A stretch of 64,000 nt of DNA from an uncultured Candidatus Melainabacteria bacterium. Lineage in GTDB: Bacteria > Cyanobacteriota > Vampirovibrionia > Gastranaerophilales > Gastranaerophilaceae. Positions 24,500-33,605 of the stretch are shown here, one piece after another (the first letter of the stretch is position 1; each line of letters starts with the position of its first letter). The position numbers and the translations under genes were made by a program. The notes under the pieces were generated by a model that searched no databases, was not told where the DNA came from, and worked only from the letters and a program-made list of their open reading frames with translations. The DNA is taken from the NCBI GenBank assembly GCA_934718085.1, contig CAKUZL010000008.1, positions 1-64,000 of the forward strand. The letters are read 5' to 3'.

Positions 24500-27397
24500 T
24501 CAGGACAGGTAACCGGAGTTGAACAAATCGTTCAGTTCTTCGATTTCCGCTTGAGAGAACTCCGTGGCGGTTTCGGGAATCGGGAAGGTACCGCCCGCCG
24601 CAACGTAAGCGTTTATACGGTTTTCAAGGGAAGCTGCTTCTTCTTCGCTCATGCCCGAATCTGCGGAGTCGGCATCCGATGACGCAATATTTTGGGTCGT
24701 TTCTCCTTCGGTAGTGCCGCTTTCGTCGATATCCGAGGTCGAAGGTTCATCCGTTGCGCCCGTTTCTCCGGGTTCATTGGTCGTTTCGCCGTCCGTGGTG
24801 CCGTTTTCGGTAGTGTCGGAGGTCGAAGGTTCATCCGTTGCGCCCGTTTCTCCGGGTTCATTGGTCGTTTCTCCGCCCGTAGTGCCGTTTTCGGTAGTGT
24901 CGGAGGTCGAAGGTTCGTCCGTTGAGTCCGTTTCTCCGGGTTCATTGGTCGTTTCTCCGCCCGTGGCGCCGCTTTCGTCGGCTCCGTTCGCATCGTCCGC
25001 GGTTTCGGTTTTCGAAACTATCAAATCAGACAAGTCTTCGAGCGAACGTTCTTCATATTTCATAACGCTTTCGTCATCCGAAACAAGCTCATACAAACGA
25101 TATTCGCCGTTTTGAAGCCCCGCCGCAAACGCGTCGTTATCGTCCAAATTGTCCGCCAACACAAGTTTTCCGGCTTCAACATATTCCTGAATTATCGCTT
25201 CGCAATCCTCAAGCGACGTTGCGGTATTCACGCGGGTCGCTTCCTCGCCGCCCTCAACGTTTGCAAGCTCGGTCACGATTGCCCAAACCGCGGTAATGTC
25301 CTTATCTCCGACTTCGTTTTCGGTTATCGAAGGTGCAACAGCCGCTCCGTCTACGTTTACGACCAAAAGTTTACCCGTCGTCGTTTGGGACATCAACCCT
25401 TCATAACTCAGCGGCCCCTCTTCTCCCGCGGCGTTTTTCAGGTACAAAGAAGATTTTTCGTCGGTTTTCGTGTCATCGGAATCATCGGGTTCTTCGGTAC
25501 TGTCGGAATCCTTAACCGTCAAGGACGAATAATCCGTCACTTCGGTCAATTTCAGGGTTGCCGTATCTTGAATATATGACTTAAAGTTTCCTTGAGCCAA
25601 TCCGAGTTGAACGCTTTCGTAATCGGGATCTTCGTCGGTCAGAAGCTGAATTTTTCCGTTTTCGATGTACTTCTTCGCAGCTGCAAGCTTGTCGTCGTCG
25701 GTCATCGAAGAAACATCCGCGCCGTCTTGTTGAGCCAAAACCATCGCAACTCTTATCGCGTCGGAGTAATCGTCCGATTTTTCCGCAAACGCAAGGTATA
25801 CGCCGTCGGTGTTCATTATCACGAAGTTGTATCCGCTGTTTACGATGTTCGTATAAGACATATTCGGCCGGTCGATGAACGGGCAGAAATCCTTCAAACA
25901 CGTTGCAGGCGTGAATTCTTTCAGGTCTTCGATTTTTTGCGTGAGTTCCAAAACTCCGTCTAAAATGCCCTTCGTCTTTTCGAGTTGAGTCGTCATGAAC
26001 TCCGTAATGTCCTCAACCGTCTTTTCCAGTGCCTTTCCCCCGTAATACTTTTCGTAAGCCTCCGTAAAGTGCTCTTTCGCAAACTCGACAACCGTCTCTT
26101 TCTTGCTTTCCGCATCGATTTGTATCTCTTTTACGGCGTTCAAAATTTCGTTTGCGGTTTCCGTCAGCTTTTCCTTTTCTTCCTTTGTTATCCAACTCTT
26201 CGAAGAATATTCGTCGTACAATTTTTGAAGTTCGTCCGACTTGTCCTGCAGATTTTTGCCGTACTCTATGACGGACGAATCTTCCGAACTTACGTTGCTT
26301 CCGATAGTTTCGACAAAAGAAGTTTTCAGGTCTTCGAACTGATTGATGTAGTTCAAACAATAATCGTAGTGCGACTGAACGTTCTTCGCAAACGTAGTCA
26401 CGGACTCCAGTACGTTGTCCGAAGTAGCGTCCGCCGTTTGAGCAGTAGAGTACATAGCGTTCAAAAGCTTGTAATACTCGCCGTCTTCGCCTTCCTGCTC
26501 CATCAAAGACTTGAGCAGATCGACTTTTGACTTCGAAGTTTCGGACTTGGTTTTGAAATCTTCGATAGTCTCGTTAAGAGAACCTATAGCGTCCGCAACG
26601 GTTTGAAGATCGGTAGCGGATTTGGAATTTTCGCACTCTTTCATCGCTTCGGTCGCACCGTTCGCAAGGTCATTCGCGATTTTCGCGACGTCGTTTCCGA
26701 GCCCCGTTATGTATTTTTTTATCGAAGTATCTATCGCCGCAATATTTTCGTTAATTTTCGCGACTGCGTCTTCCGCCGCGGAGACAGAATTTTTCGCGTC
26801 TTCAACCCCGCCCGAAAACAGAGTTTTCATCGCTTTGTTCATCGCCGAAGAATTTATCGATTCCATATTTCCCAAAATCGTACCTGCGGTTTCCGACTCG
26901 GCGGATGCCTTTTCGAGTTCGGCTTTCGCGTTGGCTTTAGCCTCTTTTTTCGCCGCAAAATCGGTTTCGTCACCGGCTGCCGCGTCCGCATACTCCTGCG
27001 ACGCATTCTTCGAACTTTCCGAACGCTCGCGACTTTCCATTGTTTTTTCCGCGTAAACCTCCAGATTTTGGAACAAAGTCGGTGAAGATACGGGACTTTT
27101 CGAAACGTCGAAATCCTTTATTTCGCCCGAAGTTTTTGTTTCCGAAGGCTTGTCCGTCGAAGAAAAAATCCCCGCAAGCGTTTGAGTAAGAGTCTTTAAC
27201 GGATTGTTGCCCGTCGAAACATCCGTTTCTTCTTCGAAATCGTCCTCGTCGGTTAAAGTTACGGAAGAATCGGCTTCTTCAAGCTCTTTTAAAATCGAGT
27301 CTTTTTCTTCTTCCGTCGGTTGCGTAAATTTTGTGTTCGACAACATGCTTTTCATTACGTTTGCCGAAGAAATGTTGGAAATACTTAAATCGCTCAT
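24500..27397 (-). CDS. 965-aa acidic coiled-coil and repeat protein, lineage-specific
   Basis: An acidic protein with no signal peptide (start MSDLSISNISSANVMKSM). Residues ~120-500 are helical and coiled-coil-like. From ~520 two copies of a ~100-residue module follow: the first has AAAKKYIENGKIQLLTDED and GLAQGNFKSY, the second EAIIQEYVEAGKLVLADNLD and GLQNGEYRLY. Both pair a Y(I/V)E(N/A)GK helix with a GL-x-NG turn. Then three 28-aa Thr/Glu/Pro-rich units (GETTNEPGETGATDEPSTSD core) form a flexible stalk, ending in a short C-terminal segment. No family is known to me. The architecture suggests a scaffold or a non-classically exported surface protein. It is divergent from anmK. Confidence 0.75.
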   Translation of the reverse strand: MSDLSISNISSANVMKSMLSNTKFTQPTEEEKDSILKELEEADSSVTLTDEDDFEEETDVSTGNNPLKTLTQTLAGIFSSTDKPSETKTSGEIKDFDVSKSPVSSPTLFQNLEVYAEKTMESRERSESSKNASQEYADAAAGDETDFAAKKEAKANAKAELEKASAESETAGTILGNMESINSSAMNKAMKTLFSGGVEDAKNSVSAAEDAVAKINENIAAIDTSIKKYITGLGNDVAKIANDLANGATEAMKECENSKSATDLQTVADAIGSLNETIEDFKTKSETSKSKVDLLKSLMEQEGEDGEYYKLLNAMYSTAQTADATSDNVLESVTTFAKNVQSHYDYCLNYINQFEDLKTSFVETIGSNVSSEDSSVIEYGKNLQDKSDELQKLYDEYSSKSWITKEEKEKLTETANEILNAVKEIQIDAESKKETVVEFAKEHFTEAYEKYYGGKALEKTVEDITEFMTTQLEKTKGILDGVLELTQKIEDLKEFTPATCLKDFCPFIDRPNMSYTNIVNSGYNFVIMNTDGVYLAFAEKSDDYSDAIRVAMVLAQQDGADVSSMTDDDKLAAAKKYIENGKIQLLTDEDPDYESVQLGLAQGNFKSYIQDTATLKLTEVTDYSSLTVKDSDSTEEPDDSDDTKTDEKSSLYLKNAAGEEGPLSYEGLMSQTTTGKLLVVNVDGAAVAPSITENEVGDKDITAVWAIVTELANVEGGEEATRVNTATSLEDCEAIIQEYVEAGKLVLADNLDDNDAFAAGLQNGEYRLYELVSDDESVMKYEERSLEDLSDLIVSKTETADDANGADESGATGGETTNEPGETDSTDEPSTSDTTENGTTGGETTNEPGETGATDEPSTSDTTENGTTDGETTNEPGETGATDEPSTSDIDESGTTEGETTQNIASSDADSADSGMSEEEAASLENRINAYVAAGGTFPIPETATEFSQAEIEELNDLFNSGYLS
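24706..24970 (-). repeat. 84-bp tandem repeat (three units) in the 965-aa protein gene
   Basis: GTCGAAGGTTC recurs at 24738, 24822 and 24906, giving an exact 84-bp period. The units encode 28 residues each and are nearly identical in DNA, indicating recent duplication or gene conversion. Confidence 0.9.
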
Positions 27398-27516
27398 TTT
27401 CAGTCCCGTTTTTCGTTAATACATGACGTTTTATCGGCATTCCAAAAAAAATCTTTAATAATTCAACCACAAATGCTAAGAAATTTTAATTTTTTTTTGC
27501 ATTTAAAAAAAAATTG

Positions 27517-27522
27517 TATCAT
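27517..27522 (+). promoter_or_regulatory. -10-like box immediately before the anmK start
   Basis: TATCAT ends 6 nt before the ATG at 27529, and no ribosome binding site is present. If this is the -10, transcription would begin at or next to the start codon. Confidence 0.35.
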
Positions 27523-27528
27523 TTCTTT

Positions 27529-28665
27529 ATGAAAAAAGATTTTTTGCAAATAATTTCGATGATGTCCGGAACCTCGATGGACGGTACGGACGCTTGTCTG
27601 ATAAAGGTTTTCGACGACGATACGTTTGAAATCGTCGACTCGTATTCGCTCGAATATCCTCCCGAACTCCGTAATGCCGTGATGAAAGCGGCACTTAACA
27701 AAGCCTCCGTGAAAGAAGTTTGCGCTCTGAACTTTTTGGTCGGAGAACATTTCGCGCTTTGCGCCGACAAATTGCTTCAAAAAGCAAAAACTTCGCCTCA
27801 AAACGTGGATTTTATCTCTTCCCACGGACAAACGATTTTCCACATGCCCGACCCGGTTGAACTCGGAGGGCTCAAAACCGGCTCAACTTTGCAAATCGGA
27901 GATATTTCGGTAATCGCGTACAAAACGGGAATTTTGACAATCGGAGATTTTCGACCCAAAGACATCGCCGCAAAAGGTCAAGGCGCGCCGCTCGTGCCGT
28001 TTGCCGACGAAATAATCTTCGGACGAAAAAACCCGAGATGTATCCAAAATATCGGAGGAATTTCAAACGTAACGGTGCTTTCTCCCGATTTTGAAACCTT
28101 CGCATTCGACAACGCGCCGGGAAATATGCTGATTGATTATTATGTAAAGAAATTTTACGAAATACCCTTCGATAAAGACGGCAAAATAGCGGCTTCGGGC
28201 AAAACCGACGAAAAATTTCTGCAAAAACTTTCGGAAGAACCGTATTACGCCAAAAAACCGCCGAAATCCACGGGGCGAGAGCTTTTCAACGACGAATACG
28301 CGGGAAAAATGCTCGAATTTGCACCGAAAAACCCGGCGGACATCGTCAAAACCGCCACGGAACTGACCGCAAAAACGATTTTCGACTCTTATAAAAATTT
28401 CGTTTTCGACAAAGTCACCCCCGAATGCGTCGTCATCGGCGGAGGAGGAGCCCTGAACCCGACTTTGACGAGCCTTTTGCAACAATATTTCGGCAAAATT
28501 CCCGTCAAAACGCACGCCGATTTCAACGTTCCCGATAAACTCAAAGAAGCCGCGGCTTTCGCCCTAATCGGAAAATATACGTTTTTGAAAAAACCATCGA
28601 ACGTACCTTCTTGCACGGGAGCCGAAAAAGCCGTAATATTAGGAAAAATAGCGTATCCGGACTAA
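27529..28665 (+). CDS. anmK: Anhydro-N-acetylmuramic acid kinase
   Basis: A 378-aa enzyme that phosphorylates and opens 1,6-anhydroMurNAc during peptidoglycan recycling, yielding MurNAc-6-phosphate. It shows the family N-terminal SMMSGTSMDGTDACLI (ATP phosphate loop), the DFISSHGQTIFHMP block, TLQIGD, DFRPKDIAAKGQGAPLVPF and NIGGISNVTVL, and the C-terminal VIGGGGALNPTL. All core motifs look intact and the length is typical. The frame extends five codons upstream to a TTG, but the ATG at 27529 (MKKDFLQIISMM) fits the family. It is followed 3 bp later by the metalloprotease gene, suggesting co-transcription. Confidence 0.95.
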   Translation: MKKDFLQIISMMSGTSMDGTDACLIKVFDDDTFEIVDSYSLEYPPELRNAVMKAALNKASVKEVCALNFLVGEHFALCADKLLQKAKTSPQNVDFISSHGQTIFHMPDPVELGGLKTGSTLQIGDISVIAYKTGILTIGDFRPKDIAAKGQGAPLVPFADEIIFGRKNPRCIQNIGGISNVTVLSPDFETFAFDNAPGNMLIDYYVKKFYEIPFDKDGKIAASGKTDEKFLQKLSEEPYYAKKPPKSTGRELFNDEYAGKMLEFAPKNPADIVKTATELTAKTIFDSYKNFVFDKVTPECVVIGGGGALNPTLTSLLQQYFGKIPVKTHADFNVPDKLKEAAAFALIGKYTFLKKPSNVPSCTGAEKAVILGKIAYPD

Positions 28666-28668
28666 AAA

Positions 28669-29199
28669 ATGCTTTCACCGAAAATTAATTTTTACATAGC
28701 TCAATCAAAACTCAACGGCAAACTTTGCAGGTGGAAAAAAGCCGAAATAACGGTCTTTGTCGCCGAAATCCCGTGCAATTATCCGAACAAAGATTTCAGA
28801 AAACACCAACTCGAACGCGCCGTTTCCGTCTGGAACGAAGTCTTACGCAAAAATCACATAAATATAATATTTACAACGGTTTCGACCCCGCACGCCGACG
28901 TTTGCGTAACCTGGACAAAAGTCGGCAGAGTTTTCGAAGGAATGTGCAAATACAAAGGAATCGTCGACGACGAATTCCGCAAAATCACAATAGAAATAGG
29001 GCTGGAGAACCCTCTTTCGCCCAAAACCGTCACCGACGAGAGCATTTTTTCGGCAATGCTTCACGAACTCGGTCACGCCCTCGGACTCGGACACGGAGTC
29101 GAAATCGACGACGCAATGTACGTTCCGCATGCAAAAAACGTCGCTTTCCCGAGCGAAAACGACATTTTCGTCCTTAAACAAATTTACTTGTCTTCATAA
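28669..29199 (+). CDS. Matrixin-like zinc metalloprotease
   Basis: A 176-aa protein with the metzincin zinc motif HELGHALGLGH (His132, Glu133, His136, His142) and a downstream Met-turn-like AMY at residue 150. The N-terminal part contains the HQLERAVSVWNEVL helix typical of peptidase M10 domains. Matrixins are normally secreted, but no signal peptide is visible here (start MLSPKINFYIAQSK), so it may be cytoplasmic or exported by another route. The active-site residues are complete. It begins 3 bp after anmK and is followed by a sugar acetyltransferase gene. Substrate unknown. Confidence 0.85.
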   Translation: MLSPKINFYIAQSKLNGKLCRWKKAEITVFVAEIPCNYPNKDFRKHQLERAVSVWNEVLRKNHINIIFTTVSTPHADVCVTWTKVGRVFEGMCKYKGIVDDEFRKITIEIGLENPLSPKTVTDESIFSAMLHELGHALGLGHGVEIDDAMYVPHAKNVAFPSENDIFVLKQIYLSS

Positions 29200-29236
29200 A
29201 AAAAACGTGATATCATCCGAAAAAACGAGGTGTAAC

Positions 29237-29836
29237 TTGAAAAAATATGATTACATCGAAACTTTAACCGACGAAATGGTCAAAACACGCGCCGAAGCTC
29301 GAAAATTGACAAAAGAATATTTTTTTCTCGACCACAACGACCACGAAAAAAAATATGAAATTTTGAAAAAACTTTTCGGCTCGGTAGGCAAAAACGTTGC
29401 GATCGACACAAAAATTCATTGCGATTTCGGCAAAAATACCTTCATCGGCGACGACGTCGTTATGGGGGCGAATTGCACACTCATCGACAACGAAAAAATC
29501 ACGATAGGAAACAAAGTGCTAATCGCCCCGAACTTGCAGATATACACTGCCTTTCACCCGATTTTGCCCGAAGAAAGAACTTTGGAAGAAAACACCGACG
29601 ACGGCAAAATATTTTTCAACACCTGCGCGGCACCCGTAACCATTGAAGACAGCGTTTGGACGGGAGGCGGCGTAATAATTTTGCCCGGCGTGACAATCGG
29701 CAAAAACAGCGTCATCGGAGCGGGAAGCGTCGTAACAAAAGATATTCCGCCAAATTGCGTTGCGGTCGGCAACCCTTGCAGACCGATAAAATTTTTCGAC
29801 GACATCAGGGAGAAAGAAAAATGTACAAACATATAA
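29237..29836 (+). CDS. Sugar O-acetyltransferase (maltose/galactoside type, LbH)
   Basis: A 199-aa acetyl-CoA-dependent transferase. The N-terminal Mac domain (TDEMVKTRAEARKLTKEYFFL) is followed by left-handed beta-helix hexapeptide repeats (IGDDVVMGANCTLIDN ... VTIGKNSVIGAGSVVTKDI) and the catalytic His region YTAFHP. The chosen start is TTG at 29237 (reads as MKKYDYIETL), with GAGG six bases upstream; the ORF continues further 5' but overlaps the protease gene out of frame. It overlaps the HAD gene by 16 bp, so translation is probably coupled. A second, paralogous acetyltransferase lies after the HAD gene. Confidence 0.85.
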   Translation: MKKYDYIETLTDEMVKTRAEARKLTKEYFFLDHNDHEKKYEILKKLFGSVGKNVAIDTKIHCDFGKNTFIGDDVVMGANCTLIDNEKITIGNKVLIAPNLQIYTAFHPILPEERTLEENTDDGKIFFNTCAAPVTIEDSVWTGGGVIILPGVTIGKNSVIGAGSVVTKDIPPNCVAVGNPCRPIKFFDDIREKEKCTNI

Positions 29837-30450
29837 TTTTTGACGTCGACGGAACGCTGCTCGACACAAGGTTTTCGATTTTTCAATCGCTGAAAGACAC
29901 GCTGCTCGAGCTTACGGGGCAAAAAATCGAACCGGACGAAAAAATCGTTGTCGGCACAACCGGCGAATACGCGCTCGAAAAATACAACGTCGAAAATATT
30001 CCCGAAGCAATCAAAATTTGGAACAAAAAAAAGCTTGACCTTAAACACACGATAAAACTTTTCGACGGAACCGAAAAAATGCTCGAAAGTCTTTATAATT
30101 CGGGCTTTACGATAGGAATAGTTACTTCGCAGACGCACTCGGAAATGAAAGATACTTTTCCGTTCGAAAAAGTCGGAAAGTACTTTTCTACAATAATTTG
30201 CGCCGACGACACCTCAAAACATAAACCCGATCCCGCGCCGCTTCTGAAATACCTCGAAAAATCCGGCGCAACCAAGGAAAATTCGATTTTCATCGGCGAC
30301 AGCGTACACGACAAAAACTGTGCAAAAGCCGCAGGCGTTGACTTTGCGTTCCTTCACAAAGCCGAAACGCCCGACCCCGACGTGAAGTATTTTTTTGAAG
30401 CACCCTCCGACGTAACAAACCTGTTTGCAGCAGCGGAGAGCCGCCGATGA
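29821..30450 (+). CDS. HAD-family phosphatase (phosphoglycolate phosphatase-like)
   Basis: A 209-aa HAD hydrolase. The motif I nucleophile is in IIFDVDGTLLD (Asp8, Asp10), motif II is IGIVTSQT, the motif III Lys is in KHKPDP, and motif IV is FIGDSVHD. An alpha-helical cap lies between motifs I and II, as in PGP-like enzymes that remove phosphate from small sugar phosphates or phosphoglycolate. The ATG at 29821 lies inside the end of the acetyltransferase gene with GGGAGAAAGAAAA as ribosome binding site, and the TGA overlaps the next start (ATGA). The three-gene block may act on one sugar phosphate; this is inference. Confidence 0.9.
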   Translation: MYKHIIFDVDGTLLDTRFSIFQSLKDTLLELTGQKIEPDEKIVVGTTGEYALEKYNVENIPEAIKIWNKKKLDLKHTIKLFDGTEKMLESLYNSGFTIGIVTSQTHSEMKDTFPFEKVGKYFSTIICADDTSKHKPDPAPLLKYLEKSGATKENSIFIGDSVHDKNCAKAAGVDFAFLHKAETPDPDVKYFFEAPSDVTNLFAAAESRR

Positions 30451-31013
30451 ACGAAAAAGAAAAAATGAACGCGGGACTTTTGTACGACGCCTGTAAAGAC
30501 GAAAATTTATTCCTCGAAAGGCAAAAATGTAAAGAATTGTGTCAAAAGTACAACCGCACGTCACCCGAGCTGCTCGACGAGCGAAAAGCAATAATGAAAC
30601 AAATTTTGGGCAAAACAGGCAAAGAATTTTTAATCGAACAAAACTTTTTCTGCGACTACGGATACAACGTCAAAATCGGTGAGAACTTCTACGCAAACCA
30701 CAATCTCGTGATTTTGGACCCCGCATCCGTAGAGTTCGGCGACAACGTTTTTGTCGGTCCGAACTGCGGATTTTACACGGCGGAACACCCTCTTGACGCA
30801 AAAACCCGCATTAAAGGGTTGGAATACGCAAAACCGATAAAAGTCGGCGATAACGTATGGTTCGGCGGCAACGTCGCGGTGCTTGCCGGCGTAACGATAG
30901 GCAAAAATGCCGTTATCGGAGCGGGAAGCGTCGTTACCGAAGACATTCCCGAAAACGCGCTTGCTGTCGGAAACCCTTGTAAAATATTAAGATTTATTAC
31001 GCAAAACGATTAA
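30447..31013 (+). CDS. Sugar O-acetyltransferase, second copy
   Basis: A 188-aa maltose/galactoside O-acetyltransferase-type protein. The Mac domain (MNAGLLYDACKDENL ... ERQKCKELCQKYN) is more typical than in the first copy. Hexapeptide repeats follow (FGDNVFVGPNCGFYTAEHPLD, VTIGKNAVIGAGSVVTEDI) with the catalytic His in YTAEHP, and a C-terminal NPCKILRFI. It overlaps the HAD gene by 4 bp. The family acetylates the 6-hydroxyl of sugars with acetyl-CoA. Having two such genes flanking one phosphatase is unusual. Confidence 0.93.
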   Translation: MNEKEKMNAGLLYDACKDENLFLERQKCKELCQKYNRTSPELLDERKAIMKQILGKTGKEFLIEQNFFCDYGYNVKIGENFYANHNLVILDPASVEFGDNVFVGPNCGFYTAEHPLDAKTRIKGLEYAKPIKVGDNVWFGGNVAVLAGVTIGKNAVIGAGSVVTEDIPENALAVGNPCKILRFITQND

Positions 31014-31071
31014 GAAAACGCAAAAACGATAAACTTTATTTTTTTTGAATTATAATGTTGTCGGAAAAACT

Positions 31072-33438
31072 ATGGATTTAACGAGAAGAAAAATCACTCT
31101 GGATATGCTGCGTCCGGGCAAGGACGCGGTGATAGAAGCCGTAGAATGCGAAAACAAAGCTCTTCGGCAGCACATTCTCGACATGGGATTGATTCCGGGG
31201 GTTGAAGTTTCTCTGATAAAATCCGCGCCTATGGGAGACCCGCTTGAAATAAGGCTCAGAGGGTACGAACTGACTCTTCGGAAAGCCGACGCGTCGAAAA
31301 TAAAAATAAAAAATATTCACAAAACCGACGCGAGACCGCGCAAAAACACTGTTTTCAAGGAAACCTCCCACTCACAAAAGGGCGAAACTCAAACTTATAT
31401 AACCCGCAAACATGTCAGCCCGAAAAGAAGCCTTATGTTTGCGCTTGCGGGCAATCAAAACTGCGGAAAGACGACTCTTTTCAACAAATTGACGGGCTCG
31501 AATCAGAGGGTCGGAAATTTTCCGGGGGTGACGGTCGACAGAACGTACGGAACTCTGGAACACCACAAAAACGTTACCATTACGGACTTACCCGGGATTT
31601 ATTCGTTGTCGCCTTACAGCAACGAAGAAATCGTGACAAGAAATTTTATATTGAACGAAAAGCCCGACGGCATAATAAACATTATCGACGCGACGAATAT
31701 CGAGCGGAACTTGCTTTTGACGATGCAACTGATAGAACTGAACGTTCCGATGGTAATCGCGCTGAACATGATGGACGAAGTTTACAACAGCGGCGGAAGC
31801 ATTGACGTCAACGGAATCGAAGCGGAGCTCGGCGTGCCGGTCATTCCGATTTCGGCATCGCGAAACGAAGGTATCGAAGAATTAATCGAGCACGCGCTGA
31901 ACGTGGCGGAATACCGCGAATATCCGAAGAGAATAGACTTTTGCGAACCCGAAGCCGGCAGCAGGGGGGCGGTTCACAGGTGCATTCACTCGATAATTCA
32001 CCTTATCGAGGACAAAGCGGAAGAAGCGAAAATTCCGGTCAGATTTGCCGCAACAAAGCTTGTCGAGCGAGATTCGCTGATTTTAAAATCTTTGGATTTG
32101 TCGAAAAAAGATATCAACACTCTCAACGACCTGATTTCACAGATGGAGCGCGAAAGGGGCTACGACACTACGGTTGCGCTTGCCGATATGCGATTTTCGT
32201 TTATCGAGAAACTGTCTTCGCAATTTGTCTATAAACCCGACGAAACGCTCGGTTACAAACTTTCAAAGAACGCCGACAAAATTTTGACTGGCAAATACAC
32301 GGCATTGTTGATGTTTTTCGTGATAATGGCGGGAATTTTTTACCTGACGTTCGGACCGCTCGGATCGTTTTTGTCCGACCTGACGGAGTCCGCAATCGCT
32401 TACGTGACAAACGTTACGGACAACGCTCTCACGGCGTACGGACTGAACCCCGTAATTCACTCTTTGATTATCGACGGTGTTTTCGCGGGCGTAGGCGCGG
32501 TTTTGAGCTTTTTGCCCGTTATCATGGTGTTGTTTTTCTTCCTTTCGATACTGGAAGACAGCGGATATATGGCGCGCGTGGCGTTTGTGACAGACAAACT
32601 TCTGCGTAAAATCGGGCTTTCGGGCAGAAGCTTCGTGCCGATGCTGATAGGCTTCGGCTGCTCGGTTCCCGCAATAATGGCAACAAGAACACTGCCTTCG
32701 GAACGCGACAGAAAAATGACGATTTTTCTCACTCCGTTTATGAGCTGTTCGGCAAAACTGCCTATTTACGTGCTTTTTACGTCGGCGTTTTTCGTCAGAA
32801 ATCAAGTCGAAGTGATTATCGGGCTGTACCTCATCGGAATTTTGGTCGGAATAATTTTTGCGTACATAATGAAATTTACCGTTTTCAGAGGGGAACCGGT
32901 GCCCTTCGTTATGGAACTTCCGAACTACAGAATGCCGGGTTTTTCAAACGTTTACCGACTCATTTACGCAAAGGCGAAAGACTTTGTAACAAAAGCTTTT
33001 ACGATAATTTTTTACGCAACCGTCATCATTTGGTTTTTACAAACCTTCGACGCAAAACTGAACCTTGTTACGGATTCGTCGCAAAGCCTGCTTGCGGGGC
33101 TCGGAAACTTTATCACGCCGCTGTTTACGCCGCTCGGAATTGAGGATTGGCGGATTTCAACAGCATTTTTGACCGGATTTATGGCGAAAGAAAGCGTCGT
33201 CAGCACGTTGACGGTACTTTTGAACGGCGATATCGACAAGCTTAATACTTTATTCTCACAACAAAGCGCGTTCGTATTTTTGGTATTCTCGTTGCTTTAT
33301 ACGCCCTGCGTGGCGGCAATTGCGACCGTTCGCCGCGAGCTCGGAAAGCGTTATGCCGTTTTGGTCGTATTTATGCAATGTGCAATTGCGTGGCTCGTAG
33401 CATACGTTGTCAATTTAATACTTACCGCAATTCTTTAG
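31072..33438 (+). CDS. feoB: FeoA-FeoB fusion, ferrous iron transporter
   Basis: A 788-aa protein (ATG at 31072, with GGA seven bases upstream; the frame is open to a TTG at 31045). Residues ~1-80 form a FeoA SH3-like domain (LRQHILDMGLIPGVEVSLIKSAP). After a basic linker the FeoB G domain follows: G1 GNQNCGKTTLFN (127-138), GNFPGVTVD, G3 DLPGIYSLSPYS, G4 LNMMD. A helical GDI domain and the polytopic membrane part come next (YMARVAFVTDKLLRKIGLSG, FGCSVPAIMATR, FMSCSAKLPIY). It imports Fe2+ with GTP hydrolysis. Fusion removes the need for a separate feoA, and no feoC is seen. No Fur box was identified with confidence. Confidence 0.95.
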   Translation: MDLTRRKITLDMLRPGKDAVIEAVECENKALRQHILDMGLIPGVEVSLIKSAPMGDPLEIRLRGYELTLRKADASKIKIKNIHKTDARPRKNTVFKETSHSQKGETQTYITRKHVSPKRSLMFALAGNQNCGKTTLFNKLTGSNQRVGNFPGVTVDRTYGTLEHHKNVTITDLPGIYSLSPYSNEEIVTRNFILNEKPDGIINIIDATNIERNLLLTMQLIELNVPMVIALNMMDEVYNSGGSIDVNGIEAELGVPVIPISASRNEGIEELIEHALNVAEYREYPKRIDFCEPEAGSRGAVHRCIHSIIHLIEDKAEEAKIPVRFAATKLVERDSLILKSLDLSKKDINTLNDLISQMERERGYDTTVALADMRFSFIEKLSSQFVYKPDETLGYKLSKNADKILTGKYTALLMFFVIMAGIFYLTFGPLGSFLSDLTESAIAYVTNVTDNALTAYGLNPVIHSLIIDGVFAGVGAVLSFLPVIMVLFFFLSILEDSGYMARVAFVTDKLLRKIGLSGRSFVPMLIGFGCSVPAIMATRTLPSERDRKMTIFLTPFMSCSAKLPIYVLFTSAFFVRNQVEVIIGLYLIGILVGIIFAYIMKFTVFRGEPVPFVMELPNYRMPGFSNVYRLIYAKAKDFVTKAFTIIFYATVIIWFLQTFDAKLNLVTDSSQSLLAGLGNFITPLFTPLGIEDWRISTAFLTGFMAKESVVSTLTVLLNGDIDKLNTLFSQQSAFVFLVFSLLYTPCVAAIATVRRELGKRYAVLVVFMQCAIAWLVAYVVNLILTAIL

Positions 33439-33605
33439 ATAAAATTTATAAACCTTTCACCCGCCTTAGAACCGAGAACAAAAGGATTTCGACTTTTGCC
33501 GGAAGAATTTTGTTGCAAAATCTTAATAAATTATAAATTTTATGCGATTTTTGCAAAACAGGGTTAAAATGACAATGAGAAAAGAGATAAAAAAGGAGTG
33601 AAAGT

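Noticed and set aside
33439..33605. CIRCE or sigma32 promoter upstream of clpB
   Set aside because: No TTAGCACTC-type inverted repeat or convincing heat-shock promoter could be found.
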